NCBI GenBank assembly: GCA_026169045.1
Contig: JAPFDH010000030.1
Span: forward strand, 1-64,000
Direction: 5' to 3'
From: Lachnospiraceae bacterium
GTDB lineage: Bacteria > Bacillota > Clostridia > Lachnospirales > Lachnospiraceae
DNA: 64,000 nucleotides
Part shown: positions 1-9,069 of the stretch, piece after piece
Position numbering within the stretch: position 1 is the first letter of the stretch
How the letters are laid out: every line of letters starts with the position of its first letter
Notes under the pieces: model-generated
Database searches by the model: none
Told to the model about the DNA's origin: nothing
Seen by the model: the letters and a program-made list of their open reading frames with translations, nothing else
Made by a program: the position numbers and the translations under genes

Positions 1-44
1 AAAAAATCAAGGTTATAAGATCAAGTCAGCAACTGCATAACCTT
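1..44 (-). terminator. Probable terminator of the cobalamin operon
   Basis: An 8-bp perfect inverted repeat, AAGGTTAT (9-16) and ATAACCTT (37-44), has a 20-nt loop and is followed on the minus strand by GATTTTTT. It lies about 215 nt beyond the last gene of the long minus-strand operon. The loop is long for an intrinsic terminator, so this is a candidate. The window edge cuts the T-tract. Confidence 0.45.
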
Positions 45-72
45 AACATTCTGAATATTCAATTTTTAAAAT

Positions 73-89
73 AGCCATCACAGATGGCT
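73..89 (-). terminator. Short perfect hairpin downstream of the cobalamin operon
   Basis: AGCCATC-ACA-GATGGCT is a 7-bp stem with a 3-nt loop. On the minus strand it is followed by ATTTTAAAAATT, a poor U-tract. It is either a weak terminator or a 3' end stabilising hairpin. The stretch 1-258 shows no gene. Confidence 0.35.
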
Positions 90-258
90 TGTTTGCCATG
101 CAAAAAAATGATACCCTCTACTTTTTAATTTTCAATCTTCTGTCCTTTCCTTATCAGACTTCACCTTTCATATGGTATATTTTATTATAAAATCACCTAT
201 TTTTCTTGTCATCACAGGAAATTGGGTAAAAATAACACTTTCTTGCATGCTTCTCCCA

Positions 259-744
259 CTATATCCGGAAATTACAAAGCATCTGTTCCAGAGCCTCCCG
301 TAATCTCTTCACTTTTCCCGGATTTTCTCCGCCGGAATTCATGCCGATTACAATACCTTCTTTCTCAATTACAGATGGAAAAAAGAAATCACAGGCATTT
401 TTATCATCGGCAGTATTCACAAGAACATGCTTTTCATGACAGAGCGCAACAATTCTTTGATTCAATTCGGTACAGTTGGTTGCAGTAAATACAAGATCCA
501 TCTGATCTAACATTTTCTCTGTCTCTTCTGTAAATGGTTGATGCAGGAATACCAATCCGTTAAATTTCTTATTCTCTTTTAATTGCTGCAGTTCCTCACT
601 AAAATCCGGAGCAATCACCGTCAGATGATCGGTAAATTTTAATAATGTCTTAATTCTTCTCGTTGCAATCGTTCCTCCCCCGACAACAAGAATTCTTTTT
701 TGGGAAATATCAAAAAACATTGGGAAATAGTTTCTTTTTTTCAT
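259..744 (-). CDS. sirC: Precorrin-2 dehydrogenase (CysG/Met8 N-domain type)
   Basis: This 161-residue protein should oxidise precorrin-2 to sirohydrochlorin with NAD+. That product is the substrate of the cobaltochelatase CbiK encoded upstream in the same operon. The glycine-rich nucleotide-binding loop (VVGGGTIATRR, about residues 20-30) and the NTADD segment, which carries the family's catalytic Asp, are visible, followed by a FFFPS motif. There is only a short tail and no ferrochelatase or methyltransferase domain, so it is a stand-alone SirC. The start has an AGGAGG site 7 nt upstream. It is the last gene of the operon, 10 nt after cbiC. Confidence 0.9.
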   Translation of the reverse strand: MKKRNYFPMFFDISQKRILVVGGGTIATRRIKTLLKFTDHLTVIAPDFSEELQQLKENKKFNGLVFLHQPFTEETEKMLDQMDLVFTATNCTELNQRIVALCHEKHVLVNTADDKNACDFFFPSVIEKEGIVIGMNSGGENPGKVKRLREALEQMLCNFRI

Positions 745-754
745 TATGATCCTC

Positions 755-1387
755 CTACTCCATCATGTAGAGCAGTGCATTACAGATGCAGGCAGCTATG
801 TTGCTTCCTCCCTTTCTTCCACGCGCAACGATATATGGAGTCTCTGACAGCTCTATGATCATTTCTTTAGAAGCTACTACATTTACAAAACCTACCGGCA
901 CTCCGATAATCAACTCCGGTTTTAATTTCCCTGACTCAATAAGTTCTTTCAGACGCACCAGTGCTGTCGGAGCATTCCCAATCGCAAAAATCAATTTCTT
1001 ATTCAAGGACGCCGCCTTATCCATACAGGCCACCGCACGGGTAGTACCGTTTGCTTTTGCTGATTCTGCCACATCTTCATCCGACATAAAGCAATATACC
1101 TCTCCGCCATATTTCGCGAGCCTTTTTTTATTAATACCTGCTTTTGCCATATTCGTATCTGTGACAATACAGGCGCCTTCCTTAATTGCCTGAATTGCTT
1201 TTTCTACTGCATTTTCTGAAAAAACCAATGATTCTGCATAATCAAAATCTGCACTTGTGTGAATGCATCGCTTCACGATCGGCTCTGTCCCCGGTATCAG
1301 CGAAACATCACCGAGCTCGCTCGTAATAATTTCAAAACTTCTTTTTTCGATTTCTGCTGGCAATACCTTTTCTAATTTTGTATCCAT
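755..1387 (-). CDS. cbiC: Cobalt-precorrin-8 methylmutase
   Basis: This 210-residue enzyme moves the C11 methyl of cobalt-precorrin-8 to C12, giving cobyrinate. The conserved histidine in RCIHTSADFDY (His43) matches the catalytic His of CobH/CbiC, and the C-terminal ARGRKGGSNIAAC segment is typical. Length is normal for the family. It starts 2 nt after the stop of the transporter binding protein, with GGAAGGAAT as ribosome binding site, so it is co-transcribed with the transporter. It is separated by five other genes and the transporter block from most of the cbi genes, though still in the same operon. Confidence 0.95.
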   Translation of the reverse strand: MDTKLEKVLPAEIEKRSFEIITSELGDVSLIPGTEPIVKRCIHTSADFDYAESLVFSENAVEKAIQAIKEGACIVTDTNMAKAGINKKRLAKYGGEVYCFMSDEDVAESAKANGTTRAVACMDKAASLNKKLIFAIGNAPTALVRLKELIESGKLKPELIIGVPVGFVNVVASKEMIIELSETPYIVARGRKGGSNIAACICNALLYMME

Positions 1388-1389
1388 TC

Positions 1390-3015
1390 CTATTCCTTCC
1401 TTTCCATATAGCGATACTCCAATGCACCGGTTGCAGGGATTGTATGAAGATTCTCTATATCCGGATTTACCAGATTACATGTCTTTACCGAAAACAGCGG
1501 AATAATGTAAAATTGTTCTCCAACTGCCCACTTCTCTGCCTCATGTATCAGCGTAGTTCTCTTTTGGGCATCCAATTCTCTCGATGAAGCTTCCACAAGT
1601 TTATCATATACCGGATCATTGATTCCACTGCAATTATACGTTCCGTTTGACAGCAACATAGACAAATAGGTATATGGATCTGCAAAATCCGCAGTCCAGT
1701 TCATACGGCATAAATCAAAATCCCCTGCCCGGCGATCCGAATAATTCGTCTGAAGTTCCTGCGGCTGCAATTGAATCGAAATATTCAGGTTCTGCTTTAA
1801 TTGTTCCTGAATAACCTGCGCCGTGTCCGTATCAAGCTCCAGAGACGGATATTTATAGACTAATTCCGGGAACCCCTCTCCGTTTGGGTATCCGGCTTCT
1901 GCAAGAAGTCTTCTTGCCTCTTCTACATTTTCTTCAAATAAAGGCTCTGTCTCTTCTGAGTAATATTGGCCGGTACTACTGTTTACCATATATTTTGCTA
2001 TGAAATTCACTGTCGGTTCTGCTTCCTGTCCCACCATTTTACAAAGTGCTTCCCGGTCAATCGCAAGATTAATTGCCTTTCGTACTCTTACATCATCCAG
2101 AGGTTCTACTGAAAGATTGGGATAAATATATCTCGTTGCAATCGAGTTCGTCAACACCAGATCCGGCTCTCCAGCATATAATTCTGCTGACGAAGACGGA
2201 AGTCCCGTTGCAATATCCACTTCTCCTGTCTCATATGCACTTTGCAATGACTGTTGATCTGAGAAAAAGCGGAATACAATCGTTTCTGTTTTTACTTGCT
2301 CCTGATTCCAATAGTACGGGTTTTTCTTTAATGTAAAATATTGTTCCGGAATATATTCTTCCAAATAATACGGTCCATTGGAAAGACTTGTGTCCGGATT
2401 TTTATCCCAACCATTTCCGACTTCTGTTGCATATACACTATTTGAAGGTGTATAAACCGGAAGTCTTAGTAGTTTAAGAAAATACACACATGGCTCTTCT
2501 AATGAAAAATGTATGGTATAATCATCTTCCACAGAAACCCCCAGGGTTTCCATATCCTGCTCACCCATATATATTTCTTCCGCATTTTTGATTGGAAACA
2601 GGTAATTCGCATATCCGCTCCCACTCTTAGGATCCAACGCACGCTGTATCGTATTGAGGAAATCCTTTGCCGTAACAAAAGAACCGTCCGACCAACGGCC
2701 ATCTTTCCTCAGATGAAATGTCCATTCTGTAAAATCTTCATTCACTTCATAAGAATCTGCCGCCCGATATTCGATTTCTCCTGATTCATTATAAGTTAAT
2801 AATTCATCTAATGCCGTCACAGAATACGTCAAATATGTCAGGGCAATATTTCCTGCCGGATCTAATCCTCCGGTCTCACTCCCGATTCCTACCACTACTG
2901 CTTCTTCTCCTGACAGATTTTCTTCTTTCCGGCTGGAAATTTTCCAGCTGGAAATCATCACAGAAAGTACGATCAAAAGAACACAGGCCCATATCAGATA
3001 ATGTTTTCGTTTCAT
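1390..3015 (-). CDS. ABC transporter substrate-binding protein, oligopeptide/nickel (SBP_bac_5) family
   Basis: This 541-residue extracytoplasmic binding protein delivers ligand to the permeases encoded just upstream. Family features are the SETGGLDPAGN start of the mature part, the WTFHLRKDGRWSDGSFVTAKDF segment and the DDVRVRKAINLAIDREAL segment. The N-terminus is KRKHYLIW then a hydrophobic run to about residue 23. The only Cys (11) sits too early for a lipobox, so an uncleaved membrane anchor is likely. The ligand cannot be read from sequence. Family members bind peptides, nickel chelates, haem or 5-aminolevulinate. The setting inside a cobalamin operon favours a metal or tetrapyrrole-related ligand, which is inference. 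Confidence 0.85.
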   Translation of the reverse strand: MKRKHYLIWACVLLIVLSVMISSWKISSRKEENLSGEEAVVVGIGSETGGLDPAGNIALTYLTYSVTALDELLTYNESGEIEYRAADSYEVNEDFTEWTFHLRKDGRWSDGSFVTAKDFLNTIQRALDPKSGSGYANYLFPIKNAEEIYMGEQDMETLGVSVEDDYTIHFSLEEPCVYFLKLLRLPVYTPSNSVYATEVGNGWDKNPDTSLSNGPYYLEEYIPEQYFTLKKNPYYWNQEQVKTETIVFRFFSDQQSLQSAYETGEVDIATGLPSSSAELYAGEPDLVLTNSIATRYIYPNLSVEPLDDVRVRKAINLAIDREALCKMVGQEAEPTVNFIAKYMVNSSTGQYYSEETEPLFEENVEEARRLLAEAGYPNGEGFPELVYKYPSLELDTDTAQVIQEQLKQNLNISIQLQPQELQTNYSDRRAGDFDLCRMNWTADFADPYTYLSMLLSNGTYNCSGINDPVYDKLVEASSRELDAQKRTTLIHEAEKWAVGEQFYIIPLFSVKTCNLVNPDIENLHTIPATGALEYRYMERKE

Positions 3016-3028
3016 CTTTATCCTCCCG

Positions 3029-4771
3029 TCAAATCTGCGATATCATTGGAGCCCCAGCTCTCCTTCGTCCGGTATGTTCTTCCGAATATAAGAAACAACG
3101 CACTTGTCTGTCCTCAAATTGATAAAAATCCGGAAATTCCGTATGGCAGCGAGTCATGGCATATCCGCATTGTCCTGCAAACGGACAGCCCTTCTCTGTT
3201 CCTTCTTCCTGTTTTAAAATTTCTTTTACAATTAATTTTTTTCTTCGATGGGCTTTTTTCGGATCCGGAACCAGAATAGCAGAAAGAAGCTGTTTCGTAT
3301 AGGGATGCCACGGATCTTCATAGATAGAAGCCGTATCACCCATCTCCATAAACGTTCCAAGATACATCACAGCAATTCTCTGACTCATATGTTTTACAAC
3401 ATTGAGGTCGTGAGAAATAAAAAGATAACTGATTCCTGTCTCTTGTTGGATATCATCCAAAAACTTTAAAATCTGGGACTGGGTAGAAATATCTAAGGCC
3501 GAAACCGGTTCATCTAAAATTAAAATCTCCGGGCAGGACATCAAAGCTCTTGCAATTGCAATTCTCTGTCTCTGTCCTCCGGAAAATTCTCGCGGATACT
3601 TCCACCTGTCTTCCGGTTTTAATCCAACCAATTGAAGCATCTTTTCTACTTCTTTTGTGTGATCAGCCTGTTTCGGTATCGCTTCCAATAAAATTTTTTC
3701 AATCGTATATCCCGGATCAAAGGAGGCATAGGGATCTTGAAAAACCATTTGCACTTTCCCCTTACTCCATAGTTTTCCAAAGTCAGGAGATAGGATACCT
3801 GTTAAAATTCTTGCCAATGTTGTTTTTCCGCAGCCACTTTCTCCTACAAGTCCAAAGGTTTCTCCATGATACATGGAAAAACTAATTTGCCGTAAAGCTT
3901 CTCTTGTACAAGTCTTATTCCATCTCAACCGTTCGCGAAATTTACAACCGATATCCTTGCTCTCTAAAACCAATACTCCTTTTTCCTTCTTTTTCGCCAC
4001 AGACATGACCGCCTTCGCTTTTTCTACAAGCTGCATCGTGTATGGATTCTGTGGTTCATAAAAAATCTGATTAGCCGTTCCCTCTTCTACAATCTTTCCT
4101 TCCTGCATGACAAGCACGCGGTCACATACGGAAGCAATCACTCCCAGATCATGGCTTACTAAAAGAATCGCCGTCTTCGTCCTTTGGGAAATTGTTTTTA
4201 ACAAATCCAAAATCTGCCTCTGTACCGTTACATCTAAAGCTGTCGTAGGTTCATCGGCAATCACAAGGTCCGGTTCACATGCAAGGGCAATCGCAATCAC
4301 AACCCTCTGTCTCATCCCACCAGAAATTTCAAACGGATACTGATTCATTCGCGTTTCCGGTGAATGAATCCCTGCCATAGACAATAATTCCATTGCCCGC
4401 TCTTTTGCTTCTTTTTTCGTGCATGTTTTATGGCATCGTATCGTTTCCGTCAATTGCTGGCCGATTTTTAAAAGAGGGTTCAAGTACGCCGAGGGGTCTT
4501 GAAAAACCATTGCAATTTTTTTCCCACGTAATGTTTCTATTTTCTTTTCATAATGTTCGCCTCGAAACAGAAATCTTTCACATGAGAATCCGGAATTTTC
4601 AGGAAGGAGCCCCATAATCCCAAGCATTGCACTGCTCTTTCCACAGCCCGAGGCACCGACAAGGCCTACAAACTCTCCCTTTTGTATTTGAAAAGACAGA
4701 TCACTTACTACCTGTCTATGATCTTCATTCTCATACCAAATACAAAGATTTTTGATATCTAATAGAGACAC
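3029..4771 (-). CDS. Fused dual-ATPase subunit of oligopeptide/nickel-type ABC transporter (OppD-OppF fusion)
   Basis: The 580-residue protein has two complete ABC ATPase domains. Domain 1 has Walker A GASGCGKSS (39-47), Q-loop FQDPSAY, signature ISGGMRQR (149-156) and Walker B LVIADEP. Domain 2 has Walker A GESGCGKTT (310-318), FQDPYAS, FSGGQRQR and ILILDEP. Each domain is followed by the proline-containing NPYT/HPYT region typical of OppD/OppF. The tail has Cys residues (CPFAGQCGY...RCHTEFP...VRCF), as in the C-terminal cysteine cluster of this family. The start is GTG, one nt past the preceding stop, with GAGGAGGAG upstream. The fusion replaces the usual two separate ATPase genes. Confidence 0.93.
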   Translation of the reverse strand: MSLLDIKNLCIWYENEDHRQVVSDLSFQIQKGEFVGLVGASGCGKSSAMLGIMGLLPENSGFSCERFLFRGEHYEKKIETLRGKKIAMVFQDPSAYLNPLLKIGQQLTETIRCHKTCTKKEAKERAMELLSMAGIHSPETRMNQYPFEISGGMRQRVVIAIALACEPDLVIADEPTTALDVTVQRQILDLLKTISQRTKTAILLVSHDLGVIASVCDRVLVMQEGKIVEEGTANQIFYEPQNPYTMQLVEKAKAVMSVAKKKEKGVLVLESKDIGCKFRERLRWNKTCTREALRQISFSMYHGETFGLVGESGCGKTTLARILTGILSPDFGKLWSKGKVQMVFQDPYASFDPGYTIEKILLEAIPKQADHTKEVEKMLQLVGLKPEDRWKYPREFSGGQRQRIAIARALMSCPEILILDEPVSALDISTQSQILKFLDDIQQETGISYLFISHDLNVVKHMSQRIAVMYLGTFMEMGDTASIYEDPWHPYTKQLLSAILVPDPKKAHRRKKLIVKEILKQEEGTEKGCPFAGQCGYAMTRCHTEFPDFYQFEDRQVRCFLYSEEHTGRRRAGAPMISQI

Positions 4772-4772
4772 G

Positions 4773-5591
4773 TTACTCCTCCTCTCTGACTTTTTCCATA
4801 TTCTTTAATCCCTCACCAATCAAATTCATACTCACAATGAACAAGACCAAAATCAAAGTGGGAAAAATCATTTGATAAGGATAGGTCTGCATCTGGCTTC
4901 TTGAAAACTGAATCAGAGAACCGAGGCTTGCCTTGGGCGGAGAAATTCCTACTCCCATGAAACTTAAAAATGCCTCTGTGAAAATCGCCTGAGGAACAAG
5001 AAATGTCAAATTAATCATAACCGGACCTGCCGCATTGGGAAGAATATGCTGGAAAAAAATATATAACTTTCCTTTTCCAAATAATCCTGCAGCAATGCAA
5101 AATTCCCTGTTTTTTAACCGAATCACTTCTCCCCTTACAATACGGGCTGTCTCGATCCACCCTGAGATGCATAAACCGAGAATGATACTCATCTCATTTG
5201 CCCCAAACACAAGAGTAAATAAGATGACATAAAGCAACGATGGAATCGAACTTATAATATCAGCCACCCGCATCAGTAAAATGTCTACAACTTTTCCGCT
5301 ATATCCGGAGAATCCTCCATAACAGATTCCAAATATCCCATTGATCAACGCGCTGAGAATTCCCACCAGCAAGCTAATTCTTGCTCCGTAAAATGTACGC
5401 ACAAATAAATCCCGGCCAAACTTATCTGTTCCAAAAAAATGCTGCAGATTAGGACTCATATTCCTGATATCTGCATTCATATCTGTACAGGACCATGGAG
5501 AAAGAAGGGGAACAAAAAGTGCTAATAATGCAAGAATGCAAAATAATATCATTCCTCTTTTCAACATTTTATTTTTCTTTTGTAAAAACAC
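4773..5591 (-). CDS. ABC transporter permease, OppC/DppC family
   Basis: The inner-membrane permease has about six hydrophobic segments and the family signature MSPNLQHFFGTDKFGRDLFVRTFYGARIS near the N-terminus. The EAFLSFMGVGISPPKASLG segment is typical of DppC/OppC. I placed the start at GTG (5591), 6 nt after a GGAGGAG site and 13 nt after the preceding gene. This gives about 272 residues. A longer frame open to TTG at 5642 would overlap the upstream gene by 38 nt and has a weaker site. It pairs with the OppB-type permease. Confidence 0.9.
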   Translation of the reverse strand: MFLQKKNKMLKRGMILFCILALLALFVPLLSPWSCTDMNADIRNMSPNLQHFFGTDKFGRDLFVRTFYGARISLLVGILSALINGIFGICYGGFSGYSGKVVDILLMRVADIISSIPSLLYVILFTLVFGANEMSIILGLCISGWIETARIVRGEVIRLKNREFCIAAGLFGKGKLYIFFQHILPNAAGPVMINLTFLVPQAIFTEAFLSFMGVGISPPKASLGSLIQFSRSQMQTYPYQMIFPTLILVLFIVSMNLIGEGLKNMEKVREEE

Positions 5592-5604
5592 CTTTATCTC
5601 CTCC

Positions 5605-6531
5605 TCATTGTCCTTCATAAGAGCGGCGGATTTTCGGATCAATCCATGCTCCCAAAAGATCTACCAATACCTGAATCGAGATGACAACCGTTCCCATAAA
5701 AATAGTAAGACCCATGATTAACGTATAATCTCTATTGGAAATCGCATGAACAAACTGGCTTCCCAGTCCCGGAATCGTGAAAATGCTTTCAATCGCAAAA
5801 CTTCCCGTTAACAAAAAAGCGGCCGCTGAACCTAAATAATTGAAAAGCGGAAGCCATATATGCCGAAGCACATGTTTCCAGACGATCCGCTCCCATTGCA
5901 TTCCTTTTGCCTTTGCAAGAACTACATATTCTTTTTTCATTTCTTCTTTGTATAGATGGGCAGTCATTCTGCAAATAACAGATGCCGGATAGATTGCAAG
6001 AGAACAAACCGGAAGAATATAAGATTCCCATTCGGAACCCCCAGCAACCGGAAGCCAGTGAAATTTTACTCCAAATACAAAAATTAACACCAGAGCTAGT
6101 ACAAAATTCGGTATCCCGGTTCCTAAAATGGTCCCGGAAAACAAAGCTCGTTGAATGATTTTTTGTTTCGAAACAACCATCCAGATTCCAAAAGAAACTC
6201 CAGTTACAATGGCAAGTAAAAGCGCAAGCCCTCCTGTCATTATTGTTACCGGCAGAAACTCCGCAATAATACTTGTCACTGACTGCGATGGATTTTCATA
6301 AGAATATCCAAAATCCCCTTGTATAACATGGAGGAGATACGTTCCATACTGTACAATGACAGGATCATTCAAACCGTATTCATTTTCCATCATTTCCAAT
6401 ACTTCTCCGGAAACATTGGATGACTCGAAAGGGCTTCCCGGAATGGCTCTCGTCAGAAAGAAAGTAATTCCGACTAAAACAAACAAGGATAAAACCCCTA
6501 TGACGATTCGTTTGATCATATATTGAATCAT
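5605..6531 (-). CDS. ABC transporter permease, OppB/DppB family
   Basis: This about 308-residue permease starts with the family's IQYMIKRIVIGVLSLFVLVGITFF anchor and the TRAIPGSPF motif. It ends with the SIFTIPGLGSQFVHAISNRDY segment and a DLLGAWIDPKIR tail. The start is set at ATG 6531, which has GGAGGG 6 nt upstream. A longer frame to 6570 would overlap cobA-hemD and lacks a site. It is the first of four transporter genes, 13 nt after cobA-hemD, so it is translated from the riboswitch-controlled transcript. Confidence 0.9.
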   Translation of the reverse strand: MIQYMIKRIVIGVLSLFVLVGITFFLTRAIPGSPFESSNVSGEVLEMMENEYGLNDPVIVQYGTYLLHVIQGDFGYSYENPSQSVTSIIAEFLPVTIMTGGLALLLAIVTGVSFGIWMVVSKQKIIQRALFSGTILGTGIPNFVLALVLIFVFGVKFHWLPVAGGSEWESYILPVCSLAIYPASVICRMTAHLYKEEMKKEYVVLAKAKGMQWERIVWKHVLRHIWLPLFNYLGSAAAFLLTGSFAIESIFTIPGLGSQFVHAISNRDYTLIMGLTIFMGTVVISIQVLVDLLGAWIDPKIRRSYEGQ

Positions 6532-6544
6532 AAGATTCCCTCCA

Positions 6545-8107
6545 TTACTTCTGTTCGTTTGAAAGCACAAAGAGTGTTTCTACCAGACTGTCCATCGTTG
6601 CCTGTTTTGAAACGGTAATATGCATTCCATATTTTTCTGCCTCAGCTGCTGTCTGTTGTCCGATGCAGACGGCATTCACCTTTGAATAGTCAAAATCACC
6701 CAGAGTCTTTACAAATCCCTTCACTGTGGATGCACTTGTAAACGTTACCGCATCAATTTTTCCGGTTGAAAGAAGATCGGAAATCTGTTCTTTTAATTCC
6801 GGATGTAGAAAATATTCTGTCTCATATAAGGGCACATCATCAACTTCTTTCATCACCTCTTGCAGTGGCGGCAGAAGTTCTTTTGACCCTATTGCTGCGC
6901 GGAATATTGTTGCAGCACTATTCTTAGCCGCCGCTTTTCCAATCGCTTCTCCGAGAGCCCGGGCACAAAATGTATCCGGTACGACGTCAGCAAAAAGTCC
7001 ATATGTTTCTAATGCTTTTTCCGTTGTTTTCCCAATCGCAGCAATCCTGACATTTACCTGCTTTTGAAAAGCTCCACAAAATAATGTCCGAATATCAAGA
7101 TGTTCTTCCTTTAACAATTCAAAAAATGTGTGGACTCCTATCGGACTTGTGAAAATCATCCACTCTTCCTCTGCTCTCTTTCCAAAAGAATCGATTGCTC
7201 TTACAAATTCGGGATTTGGCGTAATTGTCCTTGTCTCAATCGACGGCATCTCAATGACATGCGCTCCGTTGGCCCGCAGAATTCCTGCAAGTTTTGAGAT
7301 ATTCTGTCTCGGTCTTGTTAAAAGAATTTGTCTGCCGCTCAATGGGCGTTTTTCTTCCCATGCAAACTCATCAGCCAGACCACACACCTTTCCTACCACA
7401 ATAATCGCAGGTGTCTGAATACCAGCTTCTCTCACACGGTCTTTTAATGTCTCTAAAGTGGCTATCACACGTCTCTGGTGTGCAGTCGTTCCCTTTTCCA
7501 ATACGGCAGCTTCTGTCTGTGGATCCATACCTGCCAAAAGCAAACCATTCACAATCTCAGATAACGCAGAAATTCCCATCAAAAATACGAGGGTTCCATT
7601 TAATTTCACAAGCTGCTCATAGGGAATACTCAATTCTTTTCCTTTTCTTGCATGCCCTGTAATAACATGAAATGAAGATGTATAATCCCTATGAGTAATC
7701 GGTATTCCATTATATGCCAAAACTGCCACAGCAGATGTGATTCCCGGAATGACTTCATAAGGAATATCATCTTCCAAAAGTCTCTCGATTTCTTCTCCTC
7801 CCCGTCCAAAGACGAAAGGATCTCCACCCTTTAAACGAAGTACCTGATTTCCCTTCAAAGCTTCTCTTACCAATATTTCATTGATCTCTGGCTGAGGAAC
7901 CGGGTGGTTTCCCGCCCGTTTTCCCACACAAATCATTTTAACATGTTCCGGAATCAAACTTAAAATTTCCGTACTGACAAGAGCATCGTATACAACCACA
8001 TCTGCCTGCCCCATCAACTCACGGGTTTTTACTGTCAAAAGTGCGGCATCTCCAGGACCTGCCCCCGCAAGCCATACCTTCCCTTTCCTACTTTCTTCTT
8101 TATTCAT
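6545..8107 (-). CDS. cobA-hemD: Uroporphyrinogen-III C-methyltransferase / uroporphyrinogen-III synthase fusion
   Basis: The N-terminal half (to about residue 255) is a SAM-dependent methyltransferase that turns uroporphyrinogen III into precorrin-2. It carries VWLAGAGPGDAALLTVKT, the LKGGDPFVFGRGGEE loop and PGITSAVAV. The C-terminal half (about 265-520) is the HemD fold that closes and inverts hydroxymethylbilane, starting at the ILLTRPRQN strand. This fusion is common in clostridia. The start at 8107 has GGAG 9 nt upstream and follows the hemC stop by 4 nt. An upstream in-frame ATG at 8122 would overlap hemC and lacks a good site. Confidence 0.95.
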   Translation of the reverse strand: MNKEESRKGKVWLAGAGPGDAALLTVKTRELMGQADVVVYDALVSTEILSLIPEHVKMICVGKRAGNHPVPQPEINEILVREALKGNQVLRLKGGDPFVFGRGGEEIERLLEDDIPYEVIPGITSAVAVLAYNGIPITHRDYTSSFHVITGHARKGKELSIPYEQLVKLNGTLVFLMGISALSEIVNGLLLAGMDPQTEAAVLEKGTTAHQRRVIATLETLKDRVREAGIQTPAIIVVGKVCGLADEFAWEEKRPLSGRQILLTRPRQNISKLAGILRANGAHVIEMPSIETRTITPNPEFVRAIDSFGKRAEEEWMIFTSPIGVHTFFELLKEEHLDIRTLFCGAFQKQVNVRIAAIGKTTEKALETYGLFADVVPDTFCARALGEAIGKAAAKNSAATIFRAAIGSKELLPPLQEVMKEVDDVPLYETEYFLHPELKEQISDLLSTGKIDAVTFTSASTVKGFVKTLGDFDYSKVNAVCIGQQTAAEAEKYGMHITVSKQATMDSLVETLFVLSNEQK

Positions 8108-8111
8108 CGTC

Positions 8112-8999
8112 CTATTCTCCATATTGTTCTTTCATTCTTTTTGCCAGAATCTCCCCGGCTTCTTTTGCCAGCTCTTTTTTCTCACAATATTCCTCTACAA
8201 AATACTGTTCATCCGATTCACGATAATATAATCCTTTTAATCGAACCTTCTCTCCCTCTATCTGTGCAAAAGCCGCAATCGGAGAAGTACAGCCTCCATC
8301 TAAAGTTCTGACAAACGCGCGCTCTGCTTTTGCCATAATTTCCGAATCCGGATCATTTAAAATGTCTCGGAGTTCCTCATATTCTCCTGCTCTTCTTTGC
8401 ACGGCAAGAATTCCCTGTCCTGCTGCCGGAATCATTTCTTCTATAGAAAAAATCTTTCCTATAATAGTTCCCATACCAAGCCGCCGCAGGCCTGCAGCTG
8501 CTAATACAGTGGCATCAAAACCTTCCTCTTCCAGTTTTCTCATACGAGTCTGTACATTTCCACGAATTCCATGAAACTTACATTCCGGATATAATGTTTT
8601 CAATTGAATCATTCTTCGTTTGCTGGAGGTTCCGATTACTCCGCCTGAAGGTACCTCATCAATATCTTTTTTCAAAATCAAGGCATCTCTTGGATCCTCT
8701 CTTTTTGTAAAAGCCAAAAGCGGAAGATCTTCCGGCAATTCCATTGGCATATCTTTCAGGCTATGAACGGACAGATCAATCGTTCCTTCACGCAATGCCT
8801 GATCCAGCTCTTTTACAAAAAGTCCTTTCCCGCCAATCTGGTCCAGACTTCTGTTCAGTATCTTATCTCCGGTTGTTTTCATTGTAACAATAGAAACTTC
8901 TGCATCAGGATACGCCTTTTCTATCATCTCTTTTACAATCTCCGCCTGAGTGACTGCAAGTTTGCTCTCCCGGCTTCCTATTCGGATTTTCTGTACCAT
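8112..8999 (-). CDS. hemC: Porphobilinogen deaminase (hydroxymethylbilane synthase)
   Basis: This 295-residue enzyme polymerises four porphobilinogens to hydroxymethylbilane, the substrate of the HemD half of the next gene. It shows GSRESKLAVTQAE at the N-terminus, HSLKDMP with the catalytic Asp83, the Arg-rich GTSSKRR and GIRGNVQTR cofactor-binding loops, and Cys237 in LDGGCTSPIAAFA, to which the dipyrromethane cofactor is attached. The start has GGAAGGGA 7 nt upstream. hemA, hemL and hemB are not in the window. Confidence 0.97.
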   Translation of the reverse strand: MVQKIRIGSRESKLAVTQAEIVKEMIEKAYPDAEVSIVTMKTTGDKILNRSLDQIGGKGLFVKELDQALREGTIDLSVHSLKDMPMELPEDLPLLAFTKREDPRDALILKKDIDEVPSGGVIGTSSKRRMIQLKTLYPECKFHGIRGNVQTRMRKLEEEGFDATVLAAAGLRRLGMGTIIGKIFSIEEMIPAAGQGILAVQRRAGEYEELRDILNDPDSEIMAKAERAFVRTLDGGCTSPIAAFAQIEGEKVRLKGLYYRESDEQYFVEEYCEKKELAKEAGEILAKRMKEQYGE

Positions 9000-9069
9000 T
9001 TTTAATCCCTTCCTATCGTTTTATCAATCCTATCCATATCCAAACTATGCGGGATAATATCTTGCGGTT

